Assembly: GCF_004634195.1 (NCBI RefSeq)
Contig: NZ_SKBP01000001.1
Location: 372,001 to 436,000 of the forward strand
DNA: 64,000 bases
DNA from: Flavobacterium salilacus subsp. salilacus
GTDB taxonomy: Bacteria > Bacteroidota > Bacteroidia > Flavobacteriales > Flavobacteriaceae
Reading direction: 5' to 3'
A program made the translations under genes and the position numbers. Shown here in pieces: positions 16,175 through 26,498 of this stretch. The notes under the pieces are model-generated. The model was not told the DNA's origin, did no database searches, and saw nothing but the letters and a program-made list of their open reading frames with translations. How positions within the stretch are numbered: position 1 is the first letter of the stretch; each line of letters starts with the position of its first letter.

Positions 16175-19100
16175 TTAATTTCCGAAATTATACCTCAATG
16201 TAAATCCTGTACGAATGTTGGTTAACGGATATGAAGTAGATATAACAGGCTTGGAGAATGAGTGATCATAATAGAATATAGCTGTGAGGTTTTTACTGAA
16301 CGAATAATCTGCCGTAAACTTAATCGACCATATATTTTGCCCGCCGCCAAGCTGGTTATTATCATAATCCAGGTAGCGTACTATAGTTTCGTTTTTCCTT
16401 AAAGAAAAATCAGCTTTCAGGTTGATATCACTCTTAATTGTATTAGTAGGATTATCTGCCAAAGCCGAATTGATAGTAACATCTTTTATACGATAACCTA
16501 ACCCTACTATATATTCATTGCCTTTTACCTCTGTAAGCAGGTTGTTATCAAAACTCATATTAAGCGTCCTGTCTTTTCTTACCTCTGCCAGTATCTTAAT
16601 GGAGTTCTTCATTTCAAAATCTATCCTTATCAGCGGGTTAAACTGCTCGGTAAGGTTAATGTTCGATATAATATATTCAGAGTAATAATTTCCGGCACCA
16701 TCATTATCCTGCCCCGAGGGATTTTGATCATACTCAAAATTAGATTGATAGGCGTTAATATTATATGTAGCTTGGTAACCATGTTGCAATGAGAATCTCC
16801 TGAATCTGTCTTTAAAGAACTTATAGCGCATAAGCCCTGTATATTTCACTATCCAGTTAGGCAGTGGTGTATCTCGAAACGGGCTTGTTGAAACCTTACC
16901 TGCATCCTGACCGGAATATGCCGCAAGGAAAGACGGTAAAAGTACACGCTGACTATTTTTACCAAAACCTACAGGATAGCCTGCATTAGCATCGGCAAAA
17001 TCTCCTGTTGGCGTACCGGCACCCCCATCGCCATATCTGGCAAAATCAGTAGTGCCGTAAAAACTTTCGGCAAGCCTGTTGGCAATTACCAATCTGTTTT
17101 CCCTCATTTGGTCAAATGCTTCGGAGCCATTTACATCACTTGTGCTGAACGCTGTTTTTATAAGTATTGTTGATATCTGGAAATTACCATAATTATAGGG
17201 CGATCTTCCGTTATATATCCCGTCAGTAACATCATACTGCTCGGAATAATTATCCGATTGCATTTTATCGGCTTTAAGGTCTATTTTTAAATCTGGAAAT
17301 AAATCTACAGAAGCAGTTATGTTAAGCAATTCGGTTTTAACCTGAGTAAAGTTTTGGTTATATTCAGGGTAGTTTGTAAGGTAGCCGTTTCTTGCGGCTT
17401 CATACCTCACATCGGCATCCTGACTACCTAAAATAAAACCTATTGAAGGTTTTGATGTTCCCAGGAAACCAATATTTGGCAAATAACCCGGCAGCACCGT
17501 CCCGTTCGTTTCGGTATAATTTACCTGAATGTTTTTTACACTTGTTACCACACCTATCAATCCATCTACAAATACATTGCCTCCCTGCGCAGCTGCCTGG
17601 TTTGATGTGATTTTTTCTCCCGGTTTCGGTGGTCCTTTCGGGGCAGCATTTTGAGCAGGCTTTTTCTTAACTCCAAGTCCTATATACTTGTAGAAAGTAT
17701 CCATATTGAAAGTAGCATTCAGCTTATGCGAGTTTGAGTTTTGTATGGTGTTACCCAAATAATAACTTACATTATTTTCATCTACAACATATGCAAGCGC
17801 ATCCGACGAGCGCTGCCAGTTGTATGTACCGGTATAGCTGTATGTCGATTTTATGAATTGAAGTGCCGGTATTTTGTTTATCGGCAAATCATAGTTAAAT
17901 ACATACTGCTGAGTATGTGTATTGGCTTCGCCTGTATCCCAGAAATCTTGCCATACATTATACTCATTTATAGGTACACCATCTTCATCAAGATAATTTC
18001 GCACTATATTGCTGGTTGATACGGTATAATTAAATTTAAGCGCTTTGGTAATATTATAATTAAGTCCGTACTGATAATTAAAGAAATAGTTTCGCCTGTA
18101 TAACGGGTTTATAGGAATACCCTCTACATCTACATTTCTGTACTGTTGCTTGCTGTACTCCCTTACAATATTAGAGCTAAACGATATGTTTGACGGGAGA
18201 TAGTTAAAGTTAAAATCGCGAAGCAGTTTCCAGTATTCGCTCTTTTTCATAAAGCCCGTGTTTTTAAGTGGCTCTATGGGTTTGTTAGTAAACGAATAGG
18301 TATAATCTGCACCAACCCTTACATTTTGCTGAAGCAAGTTTTCTATCTCATAATCATGGTGGTTTAATTGATTATAAGAGTAAGCCAATGTAACATTTTC
18401 AGGGTCATAAATATGTTTTTTCTGCTCGGGCGAACGCTCTTTTTTAACCCCTATAAAGTTAATACTCTTACGCTTGGTATAATCTATAGCTCTGGTACGC
18501 AGATTTTCTTTCTCATCTTCATCTTCCGTTTCATCTATAAGCTGATCGAGCCTCACATCCTGATAAAACGGATCGTACTCGGGCGTAATAATTTCTTCAC
18601 CTACACTATAATTAAACGGAATATTAATAAGCCATTTGTTAGGGAGCAGTTTGCCAAGGTTAACATTGGTTACTACATCATACTGTTTGGAGTCTTCCCT
18701 GCTTCTTTCATTAGGGCTTTGCTCTACACTGCCAAAGCCTATAGTACTGATGCGCCCTGTTGCCGATATTGTTGCAAAATCTGCAAAGTTAGCATCCATA
18801 TTACCCACAGCAGCCATACCGCCTTTATTATCCATATCCGAAAGGCGCAACTCGTTAAACCATACCTCTCCTCTAATGTTTTTTGCTCCGATTTCGCCCG
18901 GTTGATAACCGTTTTTAACTCCAAGCATTAATGTTCTTATATACCCAAAGTTAGGGTTACCCTTTATACCGATACGTATTCTGTTCTCTTCATCTGCTCC
19001 CGGACTGATATCATTAAGGTTTACATATACTATTCCAAACTCATCAGGTTCAGGAGCTACATTATTAAGTACATCTATTTTCAGGCTGGTAAGCGCATCA

Positions 19101-22100
19101 AGCGGCAGGAGTATATCATTTTCTTCAGGCCATACCTGTTCTGCCGTTCTTTCGTTTTGTCCTGTTACTTTCAGCCTGATCTCTACCTGATAAAAGTTAT
19201 CTACAAAGTCATTACCAAATCGAAGAAAAGCTTTCATCTCATCATCTAACAGCGGACTGGTATCAGTAGGTAATGCTTCTGCATGCAAAAACATTCGCAG
19301 TTTTTTGTACTGACGCATATCCACATTTACATTTTTAAATACCGCACGCGAATCATCAGGTTCAAGCCCGCCGTCAGAAGCCCCGTCAGCCGAATATACT
19401 CGCAGAGATAATGACTGCTCATTTTGATTTATAATTGCGTTGTTGTTATACAATTGCTCTCTTTGTACGCCCGGTGGCGATACATAGGGAATGGGAGAAC
19501 GGTCTCCGTTTTCCTGTATATTAAGTGCTACAACATCAAAACCGGTATTGTCAAGATCATTTTGGTCATTCGGCTCCTGAGGGTCTAATGTATTAGTATA
19601 TCTTCTCCACTCTCCCCGAACAAGGTCTAAAGCACCAAAACGTAGTGTAATATCACGCTTAAAACCGGTAACAAACATTCTCATAAAACGAATGGAACGC
19701 ACACTGCTTATACCTCCTACCTCTTCGCGAAGCGGACCATCAATAGGTACTTTGTACAATATCCATCTACCACTCGCGCTATCTCCGTTCGGCAGTTCCA
19801 CATTGGTAAAAGGTCTTTCATCTACCACATAACCCTGACCAATAACGGCATTAGGCCCAATGGGTATTTGGTACCTGTAGTAGGCATCAATGGTATTCAT
19901 GGTATTATCCCTGTTTATGTCTTCCGTATCAGGCAGGGTAGTATTACCCCTGTTGTTATCGCCTACATCTACAGGTGAGTTACCATCAACACCATTATAA
20001 TTTTTATATCGGTTAAGTACGTCACCGTCAGCCCCCAAATAGAATTGATAGTTATCGGCAGAGGGGTCGGCAGGGTCAAAGCCCGGAAACTTAGCGGCTT
20101 CTTCCTCATCGGTAAGTCCGTCAAAACCCACATCCTGCACCGAACGGTTTCCTGTATTGGTGTCAAAAGCATATATTAACGATTGCGATACGGGCACATC
20201 TCCCCACACACTGCTAAACACAGGTTGGTTACCTGTGGCATCGGGCAAACCGTTTTCATACTGTTTTCTGTTATCTCTTAATATATCTTCTGAAATCTCA
20301 CCAAGGTCAATTTCCAGCGTTCCCGTATTGTCTGGGTCTGCAGTACCCGGATTTCCGTCATAAGGATCTAATAGCCAAAATTGGATATACTCTACATTGG
20401 TTTGCTCAAAATTGGTAGAGTTTATAGAGCGCATTATACCTGCCCAGTTGGTTTCGGCTTCTGCCTCTGTAAAGGTATTGGTAGCCTGTGCCAGCGGGTT
20501 ATAGTTATAAGGTCCGCGTTCCTGCGGATAGTATGTAAGGTCTAAAGTATTTACCACTGTGCTTTGCCCCACCACAACATCGGTATCAGGATAGAGTTCA
20601 TCATAATAAACACGTCTTGTTCTGTTGGAAGAAAGGTCATTAGGACTAACTCCGTTCGGACGTTGATTACTGTAAAAAATAGGGTCTATACTATACCATG
20701 CAAGTTTTGCCCTTTTATAACCATACTCAAGGTCGTTAGTAGGCACAATATCATCTTGAAATAATGTAACAGGCGCACTGGAGAGTGTCCAGCCCTGAGA
20801 AGAACGCATATCGATATTGGTTTGAGAACCCTCAAAATCATCTACATAAGTAGTTGCTTCTCCGTTAAACTGGTCAGCCTTTGATGCTCCCGGTTTTAAA
20901 ACGGCAACTTCTCCTCTGACAGATAGGTTAGATGGTACATCTGTATCTACATTGGGGAGTTTGTTTACTAATCGGGTAAAGAAGGGCACTTCTGTAGAAT
21001 AGGCTGTATTTAACCCGAAAATGGTATTGTTTACGGATTCCTGCCCGTAATTCGTTTTTTGGGTAAATGGTCTTTCCGACATATTGATTAATGTACCACC
21101 CACTAAAAAATTCTCTGAAAATTTATGCTCGATATTAAATCCTGCAAAACGTCTTGTTTGTTGCCCGAAAGTTGAATTATTTTCTACCGAAACTTCTATA
21201 GGAGTGTTAGATGCCTGCAACGAAGGGTCAAGTATCTGCACCCTGCCCAACTGATAGTTTACGGTATAATCTACCCCTTCTACCAGTGTGCGTCCGCCGG
21301 CGGTTACCACAACAGAGCCCTGCGGAACGTTGAATGCGCCAAGCGATATACCATCGCCTCCTGTAGATTTAAAACGTCCTTTTAACTGAAATTTATTTTT
21401 TTGGCTATCTTGTAATGCATCAGCCTGTGTACTCTTGTACATGCTGCGATATACATATCGTTTTTGGTTTGCATTAAAGGTGTTTTCTTCTTCATCGTCT
21501 TGATAATCCTGTGAAGGGTCAGTAGTAAGTTTATCAAAAAGGTACTCACCGAAAGGCTCGGCAGTAGTAAATATTATTCGTCCGTATTGGGAGTCTACGG
21601 TAAGCCCCGGCACAAAATCAAAAAAACCATCGCCTCCTACCTGCGGATCATTAGTATAATTTAATCTATCTACATTAAACACGCGCAAAAGCGGTGTGTC
21701 GGCTACATCCTCCGGCAATGGCACGGCGGGGTTTCCAGGTGTAGCGGGTGCGGGTGTTATATAGTTTAACGGAGAGGGATCGGTATATAAGATATTAAAT
21801 CTGAAATCTTCCTGCGATAGTTGATAGGCTCCGGGTATCTGATAAATGTTTTTCATCATAATATCCCAAACCGGCTCGTTTACATTAACCAAGTTACTTT
21901 TAAGCATTTTCAATATCAAACTTTGCGTTGCCACAGTTGCCTGTGTATCGGCATTTTCGCCTACTACAGTGGCATCAACCCCGTCTGTACCAAATTCACC
22001 CACTTGGTACACCTCGCTTCCTATGGTATATTGGTAAGCAACAGCTAATACTTCGTCGTTATTTAATCTTTGGTTAAGCGACACATATCCTAACTGCGGA

Positions 22101-23494
22101 TGGTAGGTATATTCGCTTGGAGATAACTTTCGGGCGTTTTCCAGTTTGGAATAGTCTCTTCCTTCATTGGCATCAAGACCGTTGGTAAAACTTGCGTTGG
22201 ATACTGTAACTATTTCCCTGATACTGGATGCAAGCCAACCGCCACCCGATGTTATTACTTCGGGGTTTAATTTGTTGTTTGCATTATCCGGAGGGCTATT
22301 GGGTTGTACATTAAAGAATCCTGAACCTGCAAAATTGGAAAAACCTACTGCTTCTTCGGTATAATCTTCTCCTGTATTACCATTAACAGTAAATTTTGTT
22401 AGCTGTGCTTCTCCTAAATCCTGAATGGCTATAATATTCCTTGAGTTATTTTCGGTGGCATTTATTCTGTTTTGCCTGTTAGTTACCCATACCTCAATAC
22501 GCGTTATTTGCACCCTGCTGCTTATAAGGGGATAACTCCTCATAGCATAGTCATACTGGTTTCTGAAATATTGTGAAAGGAAAAAGTGCCTGTCGGCATC
22601 ATAATCAAGGGCAAAAAGTTCAAAGTCCTGTATTGTACCGCCGCCTTCGGCAGTTACAGTTTTGGTTTGCGATTTTTGCTCGGAGAATATTCCCGTAAAG
22701 GTTGTCTTACCAAATTGAAGCTGCATCTTTACACCAAAAAGGCTCTGCGCACCTCTTATCAATGAGTTTGATAGCGGAAAGCTAACATTACCGACTTCTA
22801 TTTTTTGAATAATATCATCCTCCGTAGGGGTATATTCCAGTTTAATTAAATTCTGGAAAGCAAAGGTAGATTCGGTATCATAATTGGCTGTTACGGCAAG
22901 TCTTGTACCTACTTTACCCTGAAGACTCATACTGATACGCTGGTCGAAATCAAATGTAAACGTTCGTCTGTTTCTTGGTGATAAGGAAGGATTATCCTGC
23001 TTAGTAAAACGCACGCCGAGATCCATTTCTACCGACCCTTGTGGTTTTATATCAATAGTATTACCTCCAAAGATTGTTTCAAAAAAGCTGGAATTAACGT
23101 AATAACGCGGTAAAAGGTTTTTCTTTTCTTCGTCGGTTCCTTTGCCGTCTATGGCATTGGATTTTTCCTGATAATATTCGCGCATTGCTTCTCTAAGCAC
23201 CAACTCATCGTACTGCTCTGGAGTAAGTATAATGGGATAGGTTATATTAAAACCATCAAATGTACTGGTATATATATAACGATTGGTTACAGGATCGTAG
23301 GTATATGCATCTACAATACTTCTCGGATTATCAATTTCTACCTTACCGGTATTATAGCCTTTTATAGTATCTCGCGCCGCTTCTTCCTCTTCTTCAGTTA
23401 TCTGTGCCTGCAATGTGACTCCAAAAAACATAAACATTGCATAAAGCGTAAATCTTAAGTTATTATAAAATTCTTTAGAGTATTCTGTTTTCAA
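16175..23494 (-). CDS. sprA: SprA, outer membrane translocon of the type IX secretion system / gliding motility
   Basis: 2439 aa, within the size range of flavobacterial SprA (about 2400). A signal region at about 12-33 (ending LQAQ) precedes a very large outer-membrane beta-barrel with many aromatic, Asn/Gln-rich strands. SprA forms the 36-strand pore of the type IX secretion system, needed for export of CTD-bearing proteins and gliding adhesins. No ATG fits at the N-terminus; the TTG at 23494, three bases after the ruvA stop, is the likely start, with the ATG at residue 19 as a poor alternative because it would cut into the signal. Its position right after ruvA suggests a shared transcript. 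The frame is intact throughout. Confidence 0.95.
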   Translation of the reverse strand: MKTEYSKEFYNNLRFTLYAMFMFFGVTLQAQITEEEEEAARDTIKGYNTGKVEIDNPRSIVDAYTYDPVTNRYIYTSTFDGFNITYPIILTPEQYDELVLREAMREYYQEKSNAIDGKGTDEEKKNLLPRYYVNSSFFETIFGGNTIDIKPQGSVEMDLGVRFTKQDNPSLSPRNRRTFTFDFDQRISMSLQGKVGTRLAVTANYDTESTFAFQNLIKLEYTPTEDDIIQKIEVGNVSFPLSNSLIRGAQSLFGVKMQLQFGKTTFTGIFSEQKSQTKTVTAEGGGTIQDFELFALDYDADRHFFLSQYFRNQYDYAMRSYPLISSRVQITRIEVWVTNRQNRINATENNSRNIIAIQDLGEAQLTKFTVNGNTGEDYTEEAVGFSNFAGSGFFNVQPNSPPDNANNKLNPEVITSGGGWLASSIREIVTVSNASFTNGLDANEGRDYSKLENARKLSPSEYTYHPQLGYVSLNQRLNNDEVLAVAYQYTIGSEVYQVGEFGTDGVDATVVGENADTQATVATQSLILKMLKSNLVNVNEPVWDIMMKNIYQIPGAYQLSQEDFRFNILYTDPSPLNYITPAPATPGNPAVPLPEDVADTPLLRVFNVDRLNYTNDPQVGGDGFFDFVPGLTVDSQYGRIIFTTAEPFGEYLFDKLTTDPSQDYQDDEEENTFNANQKRYVYRSMYKSTQADALQDSQKNKFQLKGRFKSTGGDGISLGAFNVPQGSVVVTAGGRTLVEGVDYTVNYQLGRVQILDPSLQASNTPIEVSVENNSTFGQQTRRFAGFNIEHKFSENFLVGGTLINMSERPFTQKTNYGQESVNNTIFGLNTAYSTEVPFFTRLVNKLPNVDTDVPSNLSVRGEVAVLKPGASKADQFNGEATTYVDDFEGSQTNIDMRSSQGWTLSSAPVTLFQDDIVPTNDLEYGYKRAKLAWYSIDPIFYSNQRPNGVSPNDLSSNRTRRVYYDELYPDTDVVVGQSTVVNTLDLTYYPQERGPYNYNPLAQATNTFTEAEAETNWAGIMRSINSTNFEQTNVEYIQFWLLDPYDGNPGTADPDNTGTLEIDLGEISEDILRDNRKQYENGLPDATGNQPVFSSVWGDVPVSQSLIYAFDTNTGNRSVQDVGFDGLTDEEEAAKFPGFDPADPSADNYQFYLGADGDVLNRYKNYNGVDGNSPVDVGDNNRGNTTLPDTEDINRDNTMNTIDAYYRYQIPIGPNAVIGQGYVVDERPFTNVELPNGDSASGRWILYKVPIDGPLREEVGGISSVRSIRFMRMFVTGFKRDITLRFGALDLVRGEWRRYTNTLDPQEPNDQNDLDNTGFDVVALNIQENGDRSPIPYVSPPGVQREQLYNNNAIINQNEQSLSLRVYSADGASDGGLEPDDSRAVFKNVNVDMRQYKKLRMFLHAEALPTDTSPLLDDEMKAFLRFGNDFVDNFYQVEIRLKVTGQNERTAEQVWPEENDILLPLDALTSLKIDVLNNVAPEPDEFGIVYVNLNDISPGADEENRIRIGIKGNPNFGYIRTLMLGVKNGYQPGEIGAKNIRGEVWFNELRLSDMDNKGGMAAVGNMDANFADFATISATGRISTIGFGSVEQSPNERSREDSKQYDVVTNVNLGKLLPNKWLINIPFNYSVGEEIITPEYDPFYQDVRLDQLIDETEDEDEKENLRTRAIDYTKRKSINFIGVKKERSPEQKKHIYDPENVTLAYSYNQLNHHDYEIENLLQQNVRVGADYTYSFTNKPIEPLKNTGFMKKSEYWKLLRDFNFNYLPSNISFSSNIVREYSKQQYRNVDVEGIPINPLYRRNYFFNYQYGLNYNITKALKFNYTVSTSNIVRNYLDEDGVPINEYNVWQDFWDTGEANTHTQQYVFNYDLPINKIPALQFIKSTYSYTGTYNWQRSSDALAYVVDENNVSYYLGNTIQNSNSHKLNATFNMDTFYKYIGLGVKKKPAQNAAPKGPPKPGEKITSNQAAAQGGNVFVDGLIGVVTSVKNIQVNYTETNGTVLPGYLPNIGFLGTSKPSIGFILGSQDADVRYEAARNGYLTNYPEYNQNFTQVKTELLNITASVDLFPDLKIDLKADKMQSDNYSEQYDVTDGIYNGRSPYNYGNFQISTILIKTAFSTSDVNGSEAFDQMRENRLVIANRLAESFYGTTDFARYGDGGAGTPTGDFADANAGYPVGFGKNSQRVLLPSFLAAYSGQDAGKVSTSPFRDTPLPNWIVKYTGLMRYKFFKDRFRRFSLQHGYQATYNINAYQSNFEYDQNPSGQDNDGAGNYYSEYIISNINLTEQFNPLIRIDFEMKNSIKILAEVRKDRTLNMSFDNNLLTEVKGNEYIVGLGYRIKDVTINSALADNPTNTIKSDINLKADFSLRKNETIVRYLDYDNNQLGGGQNIWSIKFTADYSFSKNLTAIFYYDHSFSKPVISTSYPLTNIRTGFTLRYNFGN

Positions 23495-23497
23495 GGA

Positions 23498-24079
23498 TTA
23501 TAAATTTTTTAATGCTTGTTTTATAATTGTCTCTACATTAGCATCAGGAGTTTCTTTAACAATCCTCTCCACCGCTTTCTCTGCTAATTTTTTGTTAAAG
23601 CCCAACACTTCTAAGGCAGATAACGCTTCATCTTTATTTGTATTGTAACCTGCAACAGAAACTTCCTCTAAATCGTATAGTTTTAACACTTTATCTTTTA
23701 AATCAAGTATTACACGCTGTGCTGTTTTTGTGCCTATACCTTTTATAGACTGAATAGTAACCACATCACCCGACCCGATAGCGTTTATAATTTGTTTTGG
23801 GTCTAACGAAGAAAGCATTGTTCTGGCTGTGCTTGCCCCTACGCCCGATACTGAAAGTAAAAGTTTAAAAAGCTCACGTTCCGCTTTTTCCACAAAACCA
23901 AAAAGTGTATGTGCATCTTCTTTAACCTGAAGAAAAGTAAACAGTTTTATATTTTCTGAATCAGGTAACATGGAAAATGTATGTAATGATATATTTACCT
24001 GATAACCTACCCCGTTACATTCTATTATCACTTCTGTAGGCAGTTTTTCTACCAGCCTTCCCTGAAGATGTGCTATCAT
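23498..24079 (-). CDS. ruvA: Holliday junction branch migration protein RuvA
   Basis: 193 aa, the standard length. It has the N-terminal OB fold (about 1-62), the tandem helix-hairpin-helix domain (SVSGVGASTARTMLSSL and IKGIGTKTAQRVILDLK) and the C-terminal UBA-like domain III that contacts RuvB (about 145-193). A tetramer binds four-way junctions and loads the RuvB motor, encoded about 4 kb upstream on the same strand but in a separate transcript. The sprA start follows after 3 bases. A candidate promoter box lies at 24100-24107. Confidence 0.95.
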   Translation of the reverse strand: MIAHLQGRLVEKLPTEVIIECNGVGYQVNISLHTFSMLPDSENIKLFTFLQVKEDAHTLFGFVEKAERELFKLLLSVSGVGASTARTMLSSLDPKQIINAIGSGDVVTIQSIKGIGTKTAQRVILDLKDKVLKLYDLEEVSVAGYNTNKDEALSALEVLGFNKKLAEKAVERIVKETPDANVETIIKQALKNL

Positions 24080-24099
24080 ATCTATTTTTTAAACTTTTC

Positions 24100-24107
24100 C
24101 AAAAATA
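24100..24107 (-). promoter_or_regulatory. Candidate -7 promoter box for ruvA-sprA
   Basis: Minus-strand TATTTTTG matches TAnnTTTG and lies 20 bases before the ruvA ATG. A -33 element is not obvious. It may also drive sprA, gcvH and the VanZ-like gene. Confidence 0.5.
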
Positions 24108-24131
24108 CTAAAATTCTTTAATCCTGTGCTA

Positions 24132-26435
24132 TTATCTTGGTTTAGTTAATTTAAGGCGTTTTTCTTTTTCCTGAGCGTCCACAACCGCTACTGCCGCCAT
24201 GTTTACCATCTCTTCAACACTCGCTCCTAATTGAAATATATGTACCGGTTTATCCATACCCAACATAATAGGTCCTATCGATACTACTTTGTCAAGTTCT
24301 TTCAACAGCTTGTATGTTATATTTGCTGCTTCAAGGTTAGGAAATATAAGTGTATTTACTTTTTTGCCTGCCAGTTTTGAGAATGGGAATTTATCTTTAA
24401 GCATTTCGGGGTTCAAAGCAAAATCTGCCTGTACCTCGCCATCCACAACCAAATCAGGATGATTTTTATGTAAAAATGCCACTGCTTCCCGCACCTTATT
24501 AGCACTTTTATCTGATGACGAACCAAAGTTGGAGAAAGACACCATTGCCAATACCGGCTCCATACCAAACATTCTTACGGTACGTGCTGTCATTAAGGCT
24601 ATCTTGGCAAGGTCATCGGCAGTAGGTTCGGGGTTGATAGCGGTATCCGAAAGGAATATCGGACCACGTTTCGTCATCATCATATTGGTCGTAGCTATTC
24701 GTGTTACTCCCGGGGCTTTGCCTATAAGTTGCATAATTGGCTTTACTACCGACGGATAACTTCTTGAATATCCCGTAACCAAAGCATCGGCTTCGCCTTC
24801 GTTAACCATCATTGCTGCAAAATAGTTACGCTCACGCATCCACTTCTGAGCATCCAGCAGGGTTAATCCTCTGCGTTGTCTTGATCGCCAAAAGACATCG
24901 CTATAACGCTCACGCCTTTCTTTCTCATCATCTGTTTTGGGGTCTATAATAGTAATTCCGCAATCAGCAGCGTCAAAGTCAATTTCTTTCATCAACTCTT
25001 CTATAATCTCTTTGTTACCCAACAGTATAGGTTTACCTATTTGCTCTTCATATACTATTTGTGCTGCCTTAAGTACGTCCAGATGATCGGCTTCAGCAAA
25101 AACAATGCGCTTAGGGTCGGTCTTTGCCCTGTTGGTAAGCAAGCGTATCATTTTATTATCATTACCCAATCGCTCTAAAAGTTCCTCGATGTATTTATCC
25201 CAGTCGGTTATCGGGTTTTGTGCCACGCCACTATCCATGGCTGCCTTTGCTACAGCAGGCGGTACAACGGTAATAAGTCTCGGATCGAATGGTTTTGGTA
25301 TGATATAATCTCTCCCAAAATTCAGTTTCGTTTCGCCATAGGCAATATTTACCTGCTCCGGCACATGGGCTTTGGCAAGTTCTGCAAGTGCTACCACAGC
25401 AGCCATTTTCATGGCTTCGTTAATTTTAGAAGCTCTTACATCGAGTGCTCCGCGAAATATATACGGAAATCCGAGTACATTATTTACCTGGTTAGGATGG
25501 TCAGACCTGCCCGTAGCCATAATAATATCATCGCGGGTAGCTATTGCAAGGTTATAATCTATTTCGGGAATAGGGTTTGCCATGGCAAACACTATAGGGT
25601 CGTTATTCATACTCAGGAGCATATCGGGAGTAAGTATATTACCTACTGAAAGACCGAGAAATACATCTGCGCCTTTTATCGCTTCTTCAAGCAATAGTGA
25701 TTTGCTTTCTTTAGCATATTTTTGTTGTAATACAGAAAGGTCGGTACGGCTTTTTATCAGCATACCGTCTTTATCAAACATTACTATATTTTCGAGTTTT
25801 ACACCCAATAGCAGGTATAAATTGGCACATGCCATTGCTGCCGATCCGGCACCGGAGACTACTACCTTTACTTCTTCTATTTTTTTATGGGCAAGTTCTA
25901 CTGCGTTTAGCAATGCTGCCGAAGATATGATTGCTGTGCCGTGCTGGTCGTCATGCATTACAGGAATGTTAAGCTCTTCAACCAGTCTTCTTTCTATCTC
26001 AAAAGATTCGGGAGCTTTAATGTCCTCAAGGTTAATACCTCCAAATGTGGGTGCTATATTTTTTACGGTTTCTACAAACTTGTCAATGTCTTTGGTATCT
26101 ACTTCTATATCAAAAACATCAATATCTGCAAATATTTTAAAAAGCAATCCTTTCCCTTCCATTACGGGTTTTGATGCTTCGGGACCAATATCGCCAAGCC
26201 CCAACACTGCTGTACCATTAGAGATTACTGCAACAAGGTTACCTTTTGCGGTATATTTATAAACGTTATTTACATCTTTGGCAATTTCCAAACAAGGTTC
26301 GGCAACACCCGGAGAGTAGGCAAGAGAGAGATCGCGCTGTGTAGCATATTTTTTGGTAGGTACTACCTGTATTTTCCCGGGTTGCGGTTTAGCATGATAC
26401 AACAATGCTTCCCTGCGTTTACTATAGTGGTTCAT
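24132..26435 (-). CDS. maeB: NADP-dependent malic enzyme with C-terminal phosphotransacetylase-like domain
   Basis: 767 aa, the two-domain MaeB form. Residues about 1-420 hold the malic domain (SPGVAEPCLEI) and the nucleotide-binding domain (VVSGAGSAAMACANL); Asp and Glu metal ligands lie in the MHDDQHGTA region. Residues about 430-760 resemble phosphate acetyltransferase but are thought to be regulatory, binding acetyl-CoA. It decarboxylates malate to pyruvate, producing NADPH. It has its own promoter box and no linked gene of the same pathway. Length and motifs are complete. Confidence 0.94.
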   Translation of the reverse strand: MNHYSKRREALLYHAKPQPGKIQVVPTKKYATQRDLSLAYSPGVAEPCLEIAKDVNNVYKYTAKGNLVAVISNGTAVLGLGDIGPEASKPVMEGKGLLFKIFADIDVFDIEVDTKDIDKFVETVKNIAPTFGGINLEDIKAPESFEIERRLVEELNIPVMHDDQHGTAIISSAALLNAVELAHKKIEEVKVVVSGAGSAAMACANLYLLLGVKLENIVMFDKDGMLIKSRTDLSVLQQKYAKESKSLLLEEAIKGADVFLGLSVGNILTPDMLLSMNNDPIVFAMANPIPEIDYNLAIATRDDIIMATGRSDHPNQVNNVLGFPYIFRGALDVRASKINEAMKMAAVVALAELAKAHVPEQVNIAYGETKLNFGRDYIIPKPFDPRLITVVPPAVAKAAMDSGVAQNPITDWDKYIEELLERLGNDNKMIRLLTNRAKTDPKRIVFAEADHLDVLKAAQIVYEEQIGKPILLGNKEIIEELMKEIDFDAADCGITIIDPKTDDEKERRERYSDVFWRSRQRRGLTLLDAQKWMRERNYFAAMMVNEGEADALVTGYSRSYPSVVKPIMQLIGKAPGVTRIATTNMMMTKRGPIFLSDTAINPEPTADDLAKIALMTARTVRMFGMEPVLAMVSFSNFGSSSDKSANKVREAVAFLHKNHPDLVVDGEVQADFALNPEMLKDKFPFSKLAGKKVNTLIFPNLEAANITYKLLKELDKVVSIGPIMLGMDKPVHIFQLGASVEEMVNMAAVAVVDAQEKEKRLKLTKPR

Positions 26436-26458
26436 GATTGTATTTTTTACTCGACTTA

Positions 26459-26466
26459 CAAAGGTA
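26459..26466 (-). promoter_or_regulatory. Candidate -7 promoter box for maeB
   Basis: Minus-strand TACCTTTG, identical to the box before the tolC-like gene, lies 23 bases before the ATG at 26435. The -33 match is weak. Confidence 0.5.
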
Positions 26467-26498
26467 ACCTTATGAAGGAAATTTGGAAATTTTTAACG

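Noticed and set aside
18368..18931. Long open frame (187 codons) on the plus strand within sprA
   Set aside because: Antisense shadow of an intact, well-recognised gene; composition is Ile/Phe/Arg-rich and not protein-like.
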